Positions 31,919 through 39,966 of a stretch of 64,000 nucleotides of DNA are shown one piece after another (the first letter of the stretch is position 1; every line of letters begins with the position of its first letter). The position numbers and the translations under genes were made by a program. Origin of the DNA: G963668185 sp965237445 (lineage in GTDB: Bacteria; Chloroflexota; Dehalococcoidia; Lucifugimonadales; G963668185); assembly GCA_965237445.1 (NCBI GenBank), contig OZ250142.1, positions 1,054,001 to 1,118,000 on the forward strand, read 5' to 3'. Under the pieces are notes generated by a model, which searched no databases, was not told the DNA's origin, and saw only the letters and a program-made list of their open reading frames with translations.

Positions 31919-32869
31919 CTACTGCCCGACTTTGCGGCCGATGGCCCGCTTCACCGCGGCGATAACGTCGCCCTTCGCCAGACGGTACTTGTCCAGGAGT
32001 TCGTCCGGCTGCCCGGACTCTGTGTACCCCTCCAACCCAACCATCTCCAGGGGCGTCGGATGGCCGGAGCCGAGTGCCTGTGCTACCAGGCTGCCGAGGC
32101 CTCCTGACAGGTAATGCTCTTCGGCAGTTACTACCGCTCCCGTCTTCCGCGCCGACTGAATCAATGCTTCCTGGTCCAACGGCTTAACCGTATGCATGTT
32201 GAGCACCTGGCATTCGACTCCCTCGGAGGCCAGGTCCGTCGCGGCGTCGAGTGCGGTCTTGACCATGATCCCGCAAGCTACGAGGGTCACGTCAGAGCCC
32301 TCACGCAAGGTCTCAGCCTTACCGAACGCGAACTTGTAGGAATCTCCGTGCAACACTGGTGTAGCGGGCCGGGACAGGCGAACGTAGTACGGACCCGGAT
32401 GATTGATCGCGTGCTTGACGGCCTCTACCGCTTCCACGGCGTCGGACGGCACCACGACCTTGAACGCCGAGAGCGCGGACATGATGGCAATGTCCTCCAC
32501 GGCGTGGGCCGAAACACCGTCTTCGCCGGTAATGATGCCCGCGTGGGTGGCAATTACCTTTACGTTCAGATTCGCCTGAGACACCCCTACCCTGAGTTGG
32601 TCATGCGGCCTGCTCGTCGCGAACACAGCGAAGGTGCTGACTACTGCGGTCTTCCCGGAGGCGGCCATGCCAGCAGCAGCGCTCACCATGTTTTGCTCCG
32701 CCGGACCGAAGTCGAAGAACCGGTCCGGAAACTCGGCGCCGAACAGATTTGTGAACGTGGACTTGTTCAGGTCACCGCCCAAGACGACGAGGTCGGGCGT
32801 GTACCGGCCGAACTCAACCAGCGCCCTGCCGACGGCCTCCCTAGTAGACTCGGATCGTTCAATAAGCAA
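31919..32869 (-). CDS. Transketolase, C-terminal half (pyrimidine-binding and C domains)
   Basis: A 316-residue protein corresponding to the PYR-binding and transketolase C domains. It has the E in FDFGPAEQNMVSAAAG, HAGIITGEDGVSAHAVED and a C-terminal domain with AEEHYLSGGLGSLVAQAL. With the N-terminal half encoded 20-odd bases upstream it makes a heteromeric transketolase, transferring two-carbon units in the non-oxidative pentose phosphate pathway. The start appears to be TTG at 32869. The alternative, a 1-deoxyxylulose-5-phosphate synthase-like or dehydrogenase E1-like enzyme, is less likely given the partner. Confidence 0.9.
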   Translation of the reverse strand: MLIERSESTREAVGRALVEFGRYTPDLVVLGGDLNKSTFTNLFGAEFPDRFFDFGPAEQNMVSAAAGMAASGKTAVVSTFAVFATSRPHDQLRVGVSQANLNVKVIATHAGIITGEDGVSAHAVEDIAIMSALSAFKVVVPSDAVEAVEAVKHAINHPGPYYVRLSRPATPVLHGDSYKFAFGKAETLREGSDVTLVACGIMVKTALDAATDLASEGVECQVLNMHTVKPLDQEALIQSARKTGAVVTAEEHYLSGGLGSLVAQALGSGHPTPLEMVGLEGYTESGQPDELLDKYRLAKGDVIAAVKRAIGRKVGQ

Positions 32870-32889
32870 GTTTCAGCCCAGTCCTGAAA

Positions 32890-33732
32890 TCAGGCCAACG
32901 CGGCCAGAGCGGCTTCCAGTTGGTCAGGTGTGGGGGCCTTCCCATGAAAGTCCGGGTTGTTCTCCATGAAGTCCACGCCTTTCCCTTTCAGCGTTTTCGC
33001 GATTATGGCGGTCGGCCTGTTCTTCGTTGCGCCCGCTTCCTCCAAGGCGTCCAAAACTTCGCCGATGTTGTGGCCGTCTATCTCAAGCGTGTGCCAACCA
33101 AAGGCGCGCCACTTGTCGGCCAGCGGTTCCAGGTTCATGACCTGCCACGTGAACCTGTCGTTCTGGATCCCGTTGCGGTCCACTATCGCCACGATGTTGT
33201 CCAACTCATAGTGTGAAGCGGACATTGCCGCCTCCCAGATCTGGCCCTCGTCGCACTCGCCGTCACCAAGCAAGACGTAGGTCCTCGAGGGCCTTTCGTC
33301 CAGCCTCATCACCAGCGATACGCCGACGCCGAACGAGAGTCCATGGCCGAGGGAGCCGCCCGACATCTCCACACCGGGCGCCTTCACGTGCGCGTGACCC
33401 TGGAGCCGGCTGTCGAGCTTGCGGAAGGTCATGAGTTCCGCTTCGGGGAAGTAGCCAGCCTCTGCCAAAGCGGCGTATAGCACGGGGCACGCGTGGGCTT
33501 TGCTCAGTACAAACCTGTCGCGGTCCGGCCATTTCGGATTGGCGGCGTCGTGGCGCATCGCGTTGAAGTAAAGCGCGGTCAATATCTCCACGGAGGAAAG
33601 CGACCCGCCGGGATGGCCGCTGCCGGCTTCGGCGGTCATGTTCAGGATGTGTCGCCGGATGTTGCGGGCGGTGGCAGCCAGACCATCAACGGATGCGGGC
33701 TGATGCGGGCGTTCAGTTTCCGGTGTGGACAC
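32890..33732 (-). CDS. Transketolase, N-terminal half (TPP-binding domain)
   Basis: About 280 residues. The TPP-pyrophosphate-binding motif is GDGECDEGQIWEAAMSAS...NRNGIQ, preceded by GSGHPGGSLSSVEILTALY and KAHACPVLYAALAEAG, typical of transketolase N-terminal halves. The split arrangement is known in archaea and several bacterial phyla. I prefer GTG at 33732 (after GGGGGA) over TTG at 33759, whose extra residues look non-conserved. It is co-transcribed with the C-terminal half. Confidence 0.9.
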   Translation of the reverse strand: MSTPETERPHQPASVDGLAATARNIRRHILNMTAEAGSGHPGGSLSSVEILTALYFNAMRHDAANPKWPDRDRFVLSKAHACPVLYAALAEAGYFPEAELMTFRKLDSRLQGHAHVKAPGVEMSGGSLGHGLSFGVGVSLVMRLDERPSRTYVLLGDGECDEGQIWEAAMSASHYELDNIVAIVDRNGIQNDRFTWQVMNLEPLADKWRAFGWHTLEIDGHNIGEVLDALEEAGATKNRPTAIIAKTLKGKGVDFMENNPDFHGKAPTPDQLEAALAALA

Positions 33733-33867
33733 GTTCGGGAGTCCCCCAATCGGTATCAACGGCCTTCCAGCAGAAGGCCCAAGCCGCTCCGTCTGGAAAG
33801 TCAGGCCATTATATCAGCACAGACCTGCGTGGGCCTGCAGTGCGGCCTGAGGGAGAGATTCGAAAAT

Positions 33868-33992
33868 CTGTCACATTCTGTAACATTCCGTAACTTTTCA
33901 TAGCTGGGAGCGTTGGAGAAAGTCACATATTTTGAGAGGAATTGAATACGGTTTGTATACGGATTGAGCCGAATTGAGCAAAAATGTGACAG
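33868..33992. repeat. Tandem 10-mers with a distant inverted arm
   Basis: TGTCACATTC, TGTAACATTC and CGTAACTTTT follow each other from 33869, then CATAGCTGGG. The arm CTGTCACATT (33868-33877) is the exact reverse complement of AATGTGACAG (33983-33992). The same layout, with different letters, recurs at 58733-58772. Confidence 0.6.
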
Positions 33993-34314
33993 TCTACTCG
34001 TACCTACGAAGATGATTCCTGAAAGGGAACCGCGACGTGCGAGGCGGCTGACCAGGCGCCAAGCAAAGTATCGTTCAGGGTCCATGTGTAGATAATAGCA
34101 CGCGCGTTCTCAGAGTTCAATGGGCCGCGTGGCAAGGATAACGTTCAGGCCTAGAGAGAAGTGCTTATTCCCATTCAAGGACCCAGAGTAGCTTACGTTT
34201 AACCGAATGCGGGCGAATGCGGGTCTGCGCCAGTATTGAAGGCGAAGGGCGTGTCGTGCTCTGCAGCAGCGGGGCCCGTCCCTTGTAACGGTCTTAGATC
34301 CCTCGGCTTCGCTC

Positions 34315-34640
34315 GGGATGACAAATGGGGTGACGGCGGGATAGAAGGTAGGGCGACGGCGGTGGGGCAAGTGAGGTGCCGCGGTGGGGCAGATGGGGCG
34401 ACGCCGGGATGATAAGTGGGGTCACGTTGGGATGGCAAGTTGGGCGACGGCGGATGGGCAGATGGGGTGACGGCGGGATGACAAGTGGGGCGACGGCGGG
34501 ATGGCAGGTGGGGTGGGATGGCAAGGGGGGCGAAGTCGGGATGACAAGTGGAGTGACGGCGGGATGGCATGTGGGGTGACGGCGGGATGACAGGTGGGGC
34601 GAGTGTGGCAGAAGGGGCGACGTCGGGGTGGAAGGTGGTT
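34315..34640. repeat. Degenerate 23-bp minisatellite, about 14 units
   Basis: Units of about 23 bases, roughly GGGATGACAAGTGGGGTGAC plus GGC, repeat head to tail with substitutions and a few shortened copies. The array begins directly at the end of a REP-like segment (CGCTCGGGATGACA), as if it grew from that element. There are no unique spacers, so it is not CRISPR. Being G-rich on one strand, it could form G-quadruplex-like structures. Confidence 0.75.
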
Positions 34641-34673
34641 TGGTCTTGGGGGTAGTTGCAGAACGCAGAGATG

Positions 34674-36140
34674 TTACGGAGCGTTTGCTGCTTCCGAGAG
34701 GGCGCCGGTCAAGATCTCTGCCACTGACGCATTGGGGGCGAAGACCATGTTCACGCTCCTGCTCTCGCGAATGACGGTAATCGTCTGGGAGCCTGCATTC
34801 ATGCGATAGCGCGCTTCCGATTCGTCAAGAGGTTCCCACTCCAGACCAGCCTTCCGCTCTAAGTGACTGTGGAATGCTTCAAGGAACTCAACGGCATCGT
34901 CTCGAGTGTCCCAGGCAACAACCGCCACGAGCGCCAAGGCCCCATCCGGGCCCTCCAACAGAGAATACCTGTCGCCTCCCCAACCCGATGAAGCCGAAAA
35001 GGCATATGGCGGCGGCAGGTCAGTTTCCAGGTATGTGAGCAGCATGTGCTCACCCAATGTGTCTCTGCGCAACTCTTCCCAAGTATCTCCGAGTCGTCCA
35101 GCGAGTGAGGGCAGGACCACTTCCAGTGGCATATCGCGAGCCAAGAAGCGATCGATGTGAAGGATGTGCTCGGTTGACAACGGCGGGTTTTCGTAGGCGT
35201 CGTTTACAGAATCCCATCCCCCGATGCCAAGCAGATCGCGGACAAACGTGAAACCGTCAAAGTACGGAAAGAAGAATAGCCTCCTGACAACGTAGGGAGC
35301 GTTGCGCAGAGCGTCTGATGAAGCCGCTTGACTCTCCTCCCGGGCCTGGCGCTGCTCCTCCTCAGTGAAGTGCTCGATCATGTAGATGGCCTCTACGATG
35401 CTCGCGTCACCTTCGATCAGGGCGGTGAAGGCTGCGTAGGCGTCGCTGTTTCCTTCAAGAGCCTCGCGAGTGGCATGTATGTCGTAATTCTGCTGCTGCA
35501 AGGCATGCGTGGTCTCGTGAGCGTGGGTTACCAGATTGAGCGGGGTGAACTCCGGACTGTCTGTGATTACGTAGAGTTTCTCCTCTTCCAAGTGGTAGTA
35601 GCCGGCAACGTTCTCGCTGAGAACGTCCAACCAAATGTCGTGCAGAACCACTTCAGGGCCAATCAGCCTAAGAACTTGAAAGAGCTTCTGATCTAGCAGA
35701 ATCTCGTCACGATCCTCTTCGAGTATGTCCACAAGGTTAGAACGGAGTTGATCGCGAGTAATGAATGCCCACTCTATGGGACGCTTGGGAATCAACCTCC
35801 TGATCTCGATAGTCCGCTCTTGGGTGAGATCAAGCCGGCCTTCCTGGGGATGTTGCGCTGTCCTGAACGGCGTTAGGGATGGCACAGGCACCGCGGGGAC
35901 TATCACGTTGGAGAGGTCGAAGGACTCCACTGTGGGCGAGGGCGTAGGCGTCGGCTCGGACAATGCCGCGACTTCTGGAGTGCTAGTTGAGACAGCCACA
36001 GTCTCCGACTCCACAGTAGCGATCGGCGAGGAGGTTACAACCGCAGGCGCAGGTGTTTCAGGGATGGACTCGTCCGAGCCGTTGCAGGCGACAACCGACA
36101 ACGTCAGCAGAACGAGAACTGTCAGAAGTCTCAATAGCAT
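34674..36140 (-). CDS. Putative HExxH metallopeptidase-like lipoprotein
   Basis: A 488-residue exported protein. The signal peptide ends in a lipobox at C19 (LSVVAC), followed by a Ser/Thr/Pro-rich stalk to about residue 95. The folded part contains HETTH at 208-212 within THAHETTHALQQQ and a candidate third zinc ligand at E243 in LIEGDAS, the spacing of a gluzincin-type zinc peptidase. I do not recognise a named family. The C-terminal third (SLLEGPDGALALVAVVAWD) may be a separate domain. It is flanked by the minisatellite downstream and by the tRNA promoter region upstream. Confidence 0.75.
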   Translation of the reverse strand: MLLRLLTVLVLLTLSVVACNGSDESIPETPAPAVVTSSPIATVESETVAVSTSTPEVAALSEPTPTPSPTVESFDLSNVIVPAVPVPSLTPFRTAQHPQEGRLDLTQERTIEIRRLIPKRPIEWAFITRDQLRSNLVDILEEDRDEILLDQKLFQVLRLIGPEVVLHDIWLDVLSENVAGYYHLEEEKLYVITDSPEFTPLNLVTHAHETTHALQQQNYDIHATREALEGNSDAYAAFTALIEGDASIVEAIYMIEHFTEEEQRQAREESQAASSDALRNAPYVVRRLFFFPYFDGFTFVRDLLGIGGWDSVNDAYENPPLSTEHILHIDRFLARDMPLEVVLPSLAGRLGDTWEELRRDTLGEHMLLTYLETDLPPPYAFSASSGWGGDRYSLLEGPDGALALVAVVAWDTRDDAVEFLEAFHSHLERKAGLEWEPLDESEARYRMNAGSQTITVIRESRSVNMVFAPNASVAEILTGALSEAANAP

Positions 36141-36468
36141 GCTAGCCGTGGAACTTTCTCATAGGAGCAACGGCCTCCCTCCTCCTAAGTTTACGAGCGA
36201 GTGTAAGTGTTCAGACTTGCGGATGCCCCGCCACATCTCTGGATACCGGCCCCGTATCGGAGTACGGGGCAGGCTCTTTGGCGGTAAGGCGGAGGTGATT
36301 GGGGCGCGCTTCTTGAGGATGACTTCAGACCTGAACAGTTGCTCAAGTGTGGGCGAGGCCAGTATGTTCAGCGTCCAAGACGGTGTCAAGGCGAGAACCG
36401 TGTCGAAGGCCGTCCTGACCTTGACATATCACTGTTACAATGAATCGACTCGCCGAAGCCGGCCGTGA
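36141..36468. other. Intergenic stretch with REP-like hairpin and tRNA promoter
   Basis: A REP-like hairpin, GCCCCGTA (36249-36256) with TACGGGGC (36263-36270), lies in sequence of the kind found as extragenic repeats in many genomes (GATACCGGCCCCGTATC followed by GGCAGGCTC). At the right end an extended -10 precedes the tRNA. No gene seen. Confidence 0.55.
36433..36441 (+). promoter_or_regulatory. Extended -10 box of tRNA-Gly
   Basis: TGTTACAAT gives TG plus TACAAT at 36436-36441, about 28 bases before the tRNA. The nearby TTGACA at 36421 is only 9 bases away and cannot be the matching -35; a weak CCTGAC at 36414 has better spacing. Confidence 0.45.
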
Positions 36469-36543
36469 GCGGGAGTAGCTCAGTGGTAGAGCCCCTGCCT
36501 TCCAAGCAGGCTGTCGCCGGTTCAAATCCGGTCTCCCGCTCCA
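36469..36543 (+). tRNA. tRNA-Gly (anticodon TCC)
   Basis: A complete 75-base cloverleaf. Acceptor GCGGGAG pairs with CTCCCGC, the D arm contains AGCTCAGTGGTAGAGC, the anticodon arm CCTGC-CTTCCAA-GCAGG presents TCC, and the T arm CCGGTTCAAATCCGG is intact. The 3' CCA is encoded in the DNA. It would read GGA and GGG codons. Confidence 0.97.
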
Positions 36544-36552
36544 CTCTATGCA

Positions 36553-37368
36553 TCACCCCGATACAACCTCGCCGGATGCGTGCAACGTGAGCCAATCGCA
36601 TAGCGTGGCGAAGAACTCCTCCCGGACGGCCCGCTCGTTCCACGGCTCATGGCCGCACTTGGGCCACTCCCTGTACTCGATCCGCGGCACGAGCCGCCTG
36701 AGGTTGGCATGGATCATCCGGCCCGGATGCGGGTCATAGGCACCATGCATCATGATCATGGGCGACCGGATTGCCGAAAAGGCGGCTGGATACACGCCTT
36801 CCGTCTGTAGACGAATCATGTCGCTCCACGTCTCGTCGTGCGCCCTGGCGTCGAATGTGCCCTGCCCTTCTCCGGCGTCCAAGGGATCGTAGGCGTACAA
36901 GTCAGAAAACAGGGCGCCAACGTCCTCCATTCGGTCAGATGAATCGTCCGCACCCGCTTGGACCTGTTCCATTCGTTTTCGGAAATCATCGTCCATGCGA
37001 GCTTCACAGGTGGCCTGAAACTCGCGTCTTGAGTCGACGTCGAACGTGCCACAACCGATGAGCGCGATGGGTCCGACGACGGCCGGATGTGCGGCAGCAA
37101 AGGCGAGGGCTAGCATCGCGCCCCAGGAGTGGCCGACGAGTGCGGGGGAACCGCCCGGAATCGCCTCGATGACATCGCGAAGGTCTTCTATGTGGCGGGC
37201 CACAGACAACGGGCGGTCCCCACTGCCACGCTGGATCGGCTCGAAAACCCGGAATGAACCGGCGAGCGCCCTGGCTACCGGCGCCATGGAGCCCCCTGCC
37301 CCGGGGCCGCCGTGGATGGCGACCACTGCGGGACCGCGAGAGCCGTATGTCCGCACTTCAATGGTCAT
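36553..37368 (-). CDS. Alpha/beta hydrolase, proline-iminopeptidase-like
   Basis: A 271-residue alpha/beta-hydrolase fold enzyme. HGGPGAGG near residue 19 is the oxyanion-hole motif of the prolyl aminopeptidase branch, the nucleophile elbow is GHSWG, the acid lies in HGAYDPHPG and the histidine in PKCGHEPWNE. It lacks a signal peptide and so is cytoplasmic. The reaction could be an iminopeptidase or a lactonase/esterase; the substrate is not deducible. It is convergent with the tRNA. Confidence 0.9.
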   Translation of the reverse strand: MTIEVRTYGSRGPAVVAIHGGPGAGGSMAPVARALAGSFRVFEPIQRGSGDRPLSVARHIEDLRDVIEAIPGGSPALVGHSWGAMLALAFAAAHPAVVGPIALIGCGTFDVDSRREFQATCEARMDDDFRKRMEQVQAGADDSSDRMEDVGALFSDLYAYDPLDAGEGQGTFDARAHDETWSDMIRLQTEGVYPAAFSAIRSPMIMMHGAYDPHPGRMIHANLRRLVPRIEYREWPKCGHEPWNERAVREEFFATLCDWLTLHASGEVVSG

Positions 37369-38032
37369 TGTTGCTCTTGGGCTAGGCGGAGTGGTGCTTT
37401 GGGTTCAATGAAAGGCGGCACCCACCCCGTGGCAGCTCCTGAGCAGCCACTTTGCGACAGTTGAGGGAGGGGTCATCAGCATGCCTCTACTGGCGACGGC
37501 GAGTATTCGCATGGGTTGCGCCCTGAAGTAACGCGGCGAGTGCGTCCAAATGCAAGGTTAGGGTGCGGCTGAATGAAAGGTTGAGGTGCGTCCAATTGCA
37601 AGCCTAGCCCTGACTGCTGCCGGTGTGCGCGTCCAAGTGGGCCCTGAGAGCGGCGCGGCGGAGATGGCGGCACCTCCGGACAGAAGATAACTATCAATGG
37701 TTCGTGTGCGGGCTCGCATAGTTTGCGCCTGCTTTTTCCGTCCGCCACCATGGGCGGGTTTGAAGAGCCTGTTTCATAAGTCAGATCTCCCCATTGTTAC
37801 GGTGAAACGCTCGGTGAGAATCGTAGATGGTCTGAGGATATGCGACGAAGTCGTGTGCTTTACGGGATCACCCTCACCTCAATCCTCTCCCATCAAGGGA
37901 GAGGAGGCAGTTGCGCCGAGATTGCGAAACAGGCTCTTGAAACCCGCCCCCAACATGTCTCTCGCTAACTGACCAACATTTTCCTGACATGATAGGGAGC
38001 CAGTCCAGCAGGCATATGAAGGGATACAGCTG
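37369..38032. other. Gene-free repeat region
   Basis: About 660 bases without a gene. It contains three 23-base degenerate repeats at 37540, 37563 and 37586 (GTGCGTCCAAATGCAAGGTT and variants) and a 198-base MITE-like element at 37752-37949. Confidence 0.65.
37752..37949. mobile_element. MITE-like element with 24-bp terminal inverted repeats
   Basis: The ends GGGCGGGTTTGAAGAGCCTG plus TTTC (37752-37775) and the right arm 37926-37949 are reverse complements with 23 of 24 matches. The flanks CCACCAT and CCAACAT are a possible imperfect 7-base target duplication. The interior has no coding capacity and includes a REP-like CCTCTCCCATCAAGGGAGAGG hairpin, so any mobility would depend on a transposase elsewhere. 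Confidence 0.65.
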
Positions 38033-39670
38033 CTAGAAGGTGGACCTTCGGCCTTCCAGGTTCGAGTGCACGTCAATGAGCGCCGTTTTCCCTTCCGCGT
38101 TGAGCCTCTGGGCCTGACCGATGGCGTCTGCTAGCTCCGAGGGCTGCGTAACCGTGATACCGACGGCGCCGAGTCCCTCCGCGATCTTGGCATAGTCGCC
38201 TGTCATGCGAGTGGTGCCGAAGAGCTCGTTCGCAGTCGGGTAACCACCGGGATAGGTGGCCATGCCAGCATTGTTGAGTACGACGGTGGTTATCGGGGCG
38301 CCCGCTCTTACCGAGGTCTCGATATCGAGGCCGGACATGCCGAAAGCGCCATCGCCCATGAAGTTCAGGCAGAACCGTTCAGGCTTTGCCAGCTTCGCGC
38401 CGATCATCAGAGGGATGCCGTAGCCGAGGTGGGTTGTTTTGCCCCAACCGATGTAGCTGTGGGGAGTCGTTGCCGTGTAAAAGGGCATGATCGTGTCTCT
38501 GGGCGCGCCAGCGTCGTGCGTGACCACGCTGGAGTCATGGTCGAGGTTGCGCTCCAACTCGCCGATAACACGGTATGTGTTGATGGGCACCTCGTCCGAG
38601 TTGAGCAGCGGGGTCCATTGCGCCAGCCACTCCTGCCTGAGGGAAGCGATCTCAGCGGCCACTCCGGACTGCCCCTTTCGACCATTCTCTCCGAGTCTGG
38701 ACTTTACCTCAGCCAGCATCGCGCTAAGTGTCGCACCGGCGTCGCCGGGCAGGCCGACATCCACGGTGTAGTCCTTGTTGATGTCCTCAATGCTGTCCAC
38801 GTTGTGGATGATGACCTTACCGTCGGGAATAGGCTGACCGTAGCCTGTGCGGGTCAAGCTCGACCCGACAGCGAACAGAACGTCCGACTCCTGAAGCCAG
38901 CGTCTTGCGGGCAAAGACGTGGCGGCGCTGCCAGCACCTAGCGCGAGAGGATGCCGTTCATTGAAGGACGACTTGCCCGGCATGGAGCAGTAGACAGGAA
39001 TATCCGTGAGTTCGGCCAAATCCCTAAGTTCCTCAGTTGCCCCTCCCAGCAGGACACCCATGCCGGACCAGATGACAGGCTTGCGTGCGTTCAGTAGAAG
39101 GTCTACCGCCTCGCTGACGTCGCCGGCAGAGGGGCATTGAATTGCGCGCTTGGGCGGCTGGTAGTCCAGGGCGCTTTCGGGAACCTCCTGACCTGCAACA
39201 TCAGCAGGGATCTCGATCACGATGGGCCCCGGCCGACCGTTTCGCAGTGCGTGGAACGCCCTGCGCATGGTCGAGGCGACCTGCGAGGGATCGTTTATCA
39301 CCTCCGCATGTCTCGACACGGTCTGGTAAGTCCGAGCGGGTGAGAAGTTGGGCCTAACTGCGTACTGGTCCAGAGAGGGACCGCCAGCCATGTACAGGAT
39401 CGGAATGTTGTCGCCGAAAGCCTGGGCGATCCCGCCCATCGAGTTTTCGGCACCGGGGCCTCCCTGCGTGATGACCACGCCGAACTTCTTCCTCTGGTTC
39501 AGCCTGCTGTAGCCATCGGCCGCCATAATGGCGCCGCGCTCCTGCCTGAACATAACAGTGCGGATGCCTTCTTTGGCAACCGACTCGATCAACTCGTTAG
39601 ATGGAAAGCAGGAAACCCATTCCACCTGTTCCGTCTTCAGAATGCGGGCAACCGCGGCGTTTACGTCCAT
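38033..39670 (-). CDS. Thiamine-pyrophosphate-dependent enzyme, acetolactate synthase-like
   Basis: A 545-residue three-domain TPP enzyme. The PYR domain has the activating Glu in FRQERGAIMAADGYSR and GVVITQGGPGAENSMGG. A central domain starts near residue 190, and the PP domain carries the magnesium/TPP motif GDGAFGMSGLDIETSVRAG ending in VVLNN. The family includes acetolactate synthase, oxalyl-CoA and benzoylformate decarboxylases. No regulatory subunit (ilvH) or ilvC is adjacent, so a catabolic decarboxylase or ligase is as likely as branched-chain amino acid synthesis. The start is the ATG at 39670. Confidence 0.88.
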   Translation of the reverse strand: MDVNAAVARILKTEQVEWVSCFPSNELIESVAKEGIRTVMFRQERGAIMAADGYSRLNQRKKFGVVITQGGPGAENSMGGIAQAFGDNIPILYMAGGPSLDQYAVRPNFSPARTYQTVSRHAEVINDPSQVASTMRRAFHALRNGRPGPIVIEIPADVAGQEVPESALDYQPPKRAIQCPSAGDVSEAVDLLLNARKPVIWSGMGVLLGGATEELRDLAELTDIPVYCSMPGKSSFNERHPLALGAGSAATSLPARRWLQESDVLFAVGSSLTRTGYGQPIPDGKVIIHNVDSIEDINKDYTVDVGLPGDAGATLSAMLAEVKSRLGENGRKGQSGVAAEIASLRQEWLAQWTPLLNSDEVPINTYRVIGELERNLDHDSSVVTHDAGAPRDTIMPFYTATTPHSYIGWGKTTHLGYGIPLMIGAKLAKPERFCLNFMGDGAFGMSGLDIETSVRAGAPITTVVLNNAGMATYPGGYPTANELFGTTRMTGDYAKIAEGLGAVGITVTQPSELADAIGQAQRLNAEGKTALIDVHSNLEGRRSTF

Positions 39671-39757
39671 GTCTGATCGCTCCGATGAAGTTTAGATGCC
39701 CCAGGGTGCGGGCGTGCCCGCTATTATATGCCTACATGGGTGCAGGTTCCGCACTAA

Positions 39758-39897
39758 CAGGGTGTTGAAAAACCCTTGCGACTATCCCCCTGGCCCCTTC
39801 ATGTCAGGAAGGGAGGGAAAATCATATCTGAGGGACACCCTCAGACTCCCGGCAAAGGGGCTTCGCCCCTCTGCACACCCCGTTTTTCAGCAGCCTG
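39758..39897. mobile_element. 140-bp MITE-like element with CTAA target duplication
   Basis: Left end CAGGGTGTTGAAAAAC (39758-39773) and right end GTTTTTCAGCAGCCTG (39882-39897) are inverted repeats with 14 of 16 matches. Both sides are flanked by CTAA, a direct 4-base duplication of the YTAR type known for part of the IS5 family. Inside are perfect hairpins CTGAGGG/CCCTCAG and AGGGGC/GCCCCT and no gene. The right end lies 11 bases before the proB -10 box. Confidence 0.75.
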
Positions 39898-39908
39898 CTA
39901 ATGCCGAT

Positions 39909-39917
39909 TGGTATAAT
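39909..39917 (+). promoter_or_regulatory. Extended -10 promoter of proBA
   Basis: TGGTATAAT gives TG at 39909-39910 and TATAAT at 39912-39917, about 50 bases before proB. The -35 position falls inside the right terminal repeat of the MITE-like element, so the insertion may have altered proBA expression. Confidence 0.6.
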
Positions 39918-39966
39918 CGAGACACGGCGCACTCCGGCGTCCCATTCTCTCCACTGAGATCTTCCA

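Larger units (their letters stand above)
33760..34673. other. Gene-free stretch rich in short repeats
   Basis: About 910 bases with no convincing gene. It holds a 10-mer repeat (33869-33898) with an inverted copy at 33983, a REP-like segment CCTCGGCTTCGCTCGGGAT near 34300, and a 23-bp minisatellite (34315-34640). Open frames across it encode only His/Pro/Ser/Arg repeats caused by the DNA repeats. Confidence 0.7.

Noticed and set aside
33801..34085. 94-codon minus-strand frame after the transketolase genes
   Set aside because: It runs over the 10-mer repeats and lacks a ribosome-binding site or domain.
34110..34580. Several small frames across the 23-bp array
   Set aside because: They encode only His/Pro/Ser/Arg repeats dictated by the DNA repeat and exist in several frames at once.
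34315..34640. CRISPR array
   Set aside because: Units abut with no unique spacers, diverge steadily, and no cas gene is present.
36421..36441. TTGACA plus TACAAT as a complete promoter for the tRNA
   Set aside because: The spacing is 9 bases, far below the 16-18 needed; only the extended -10 is kept.
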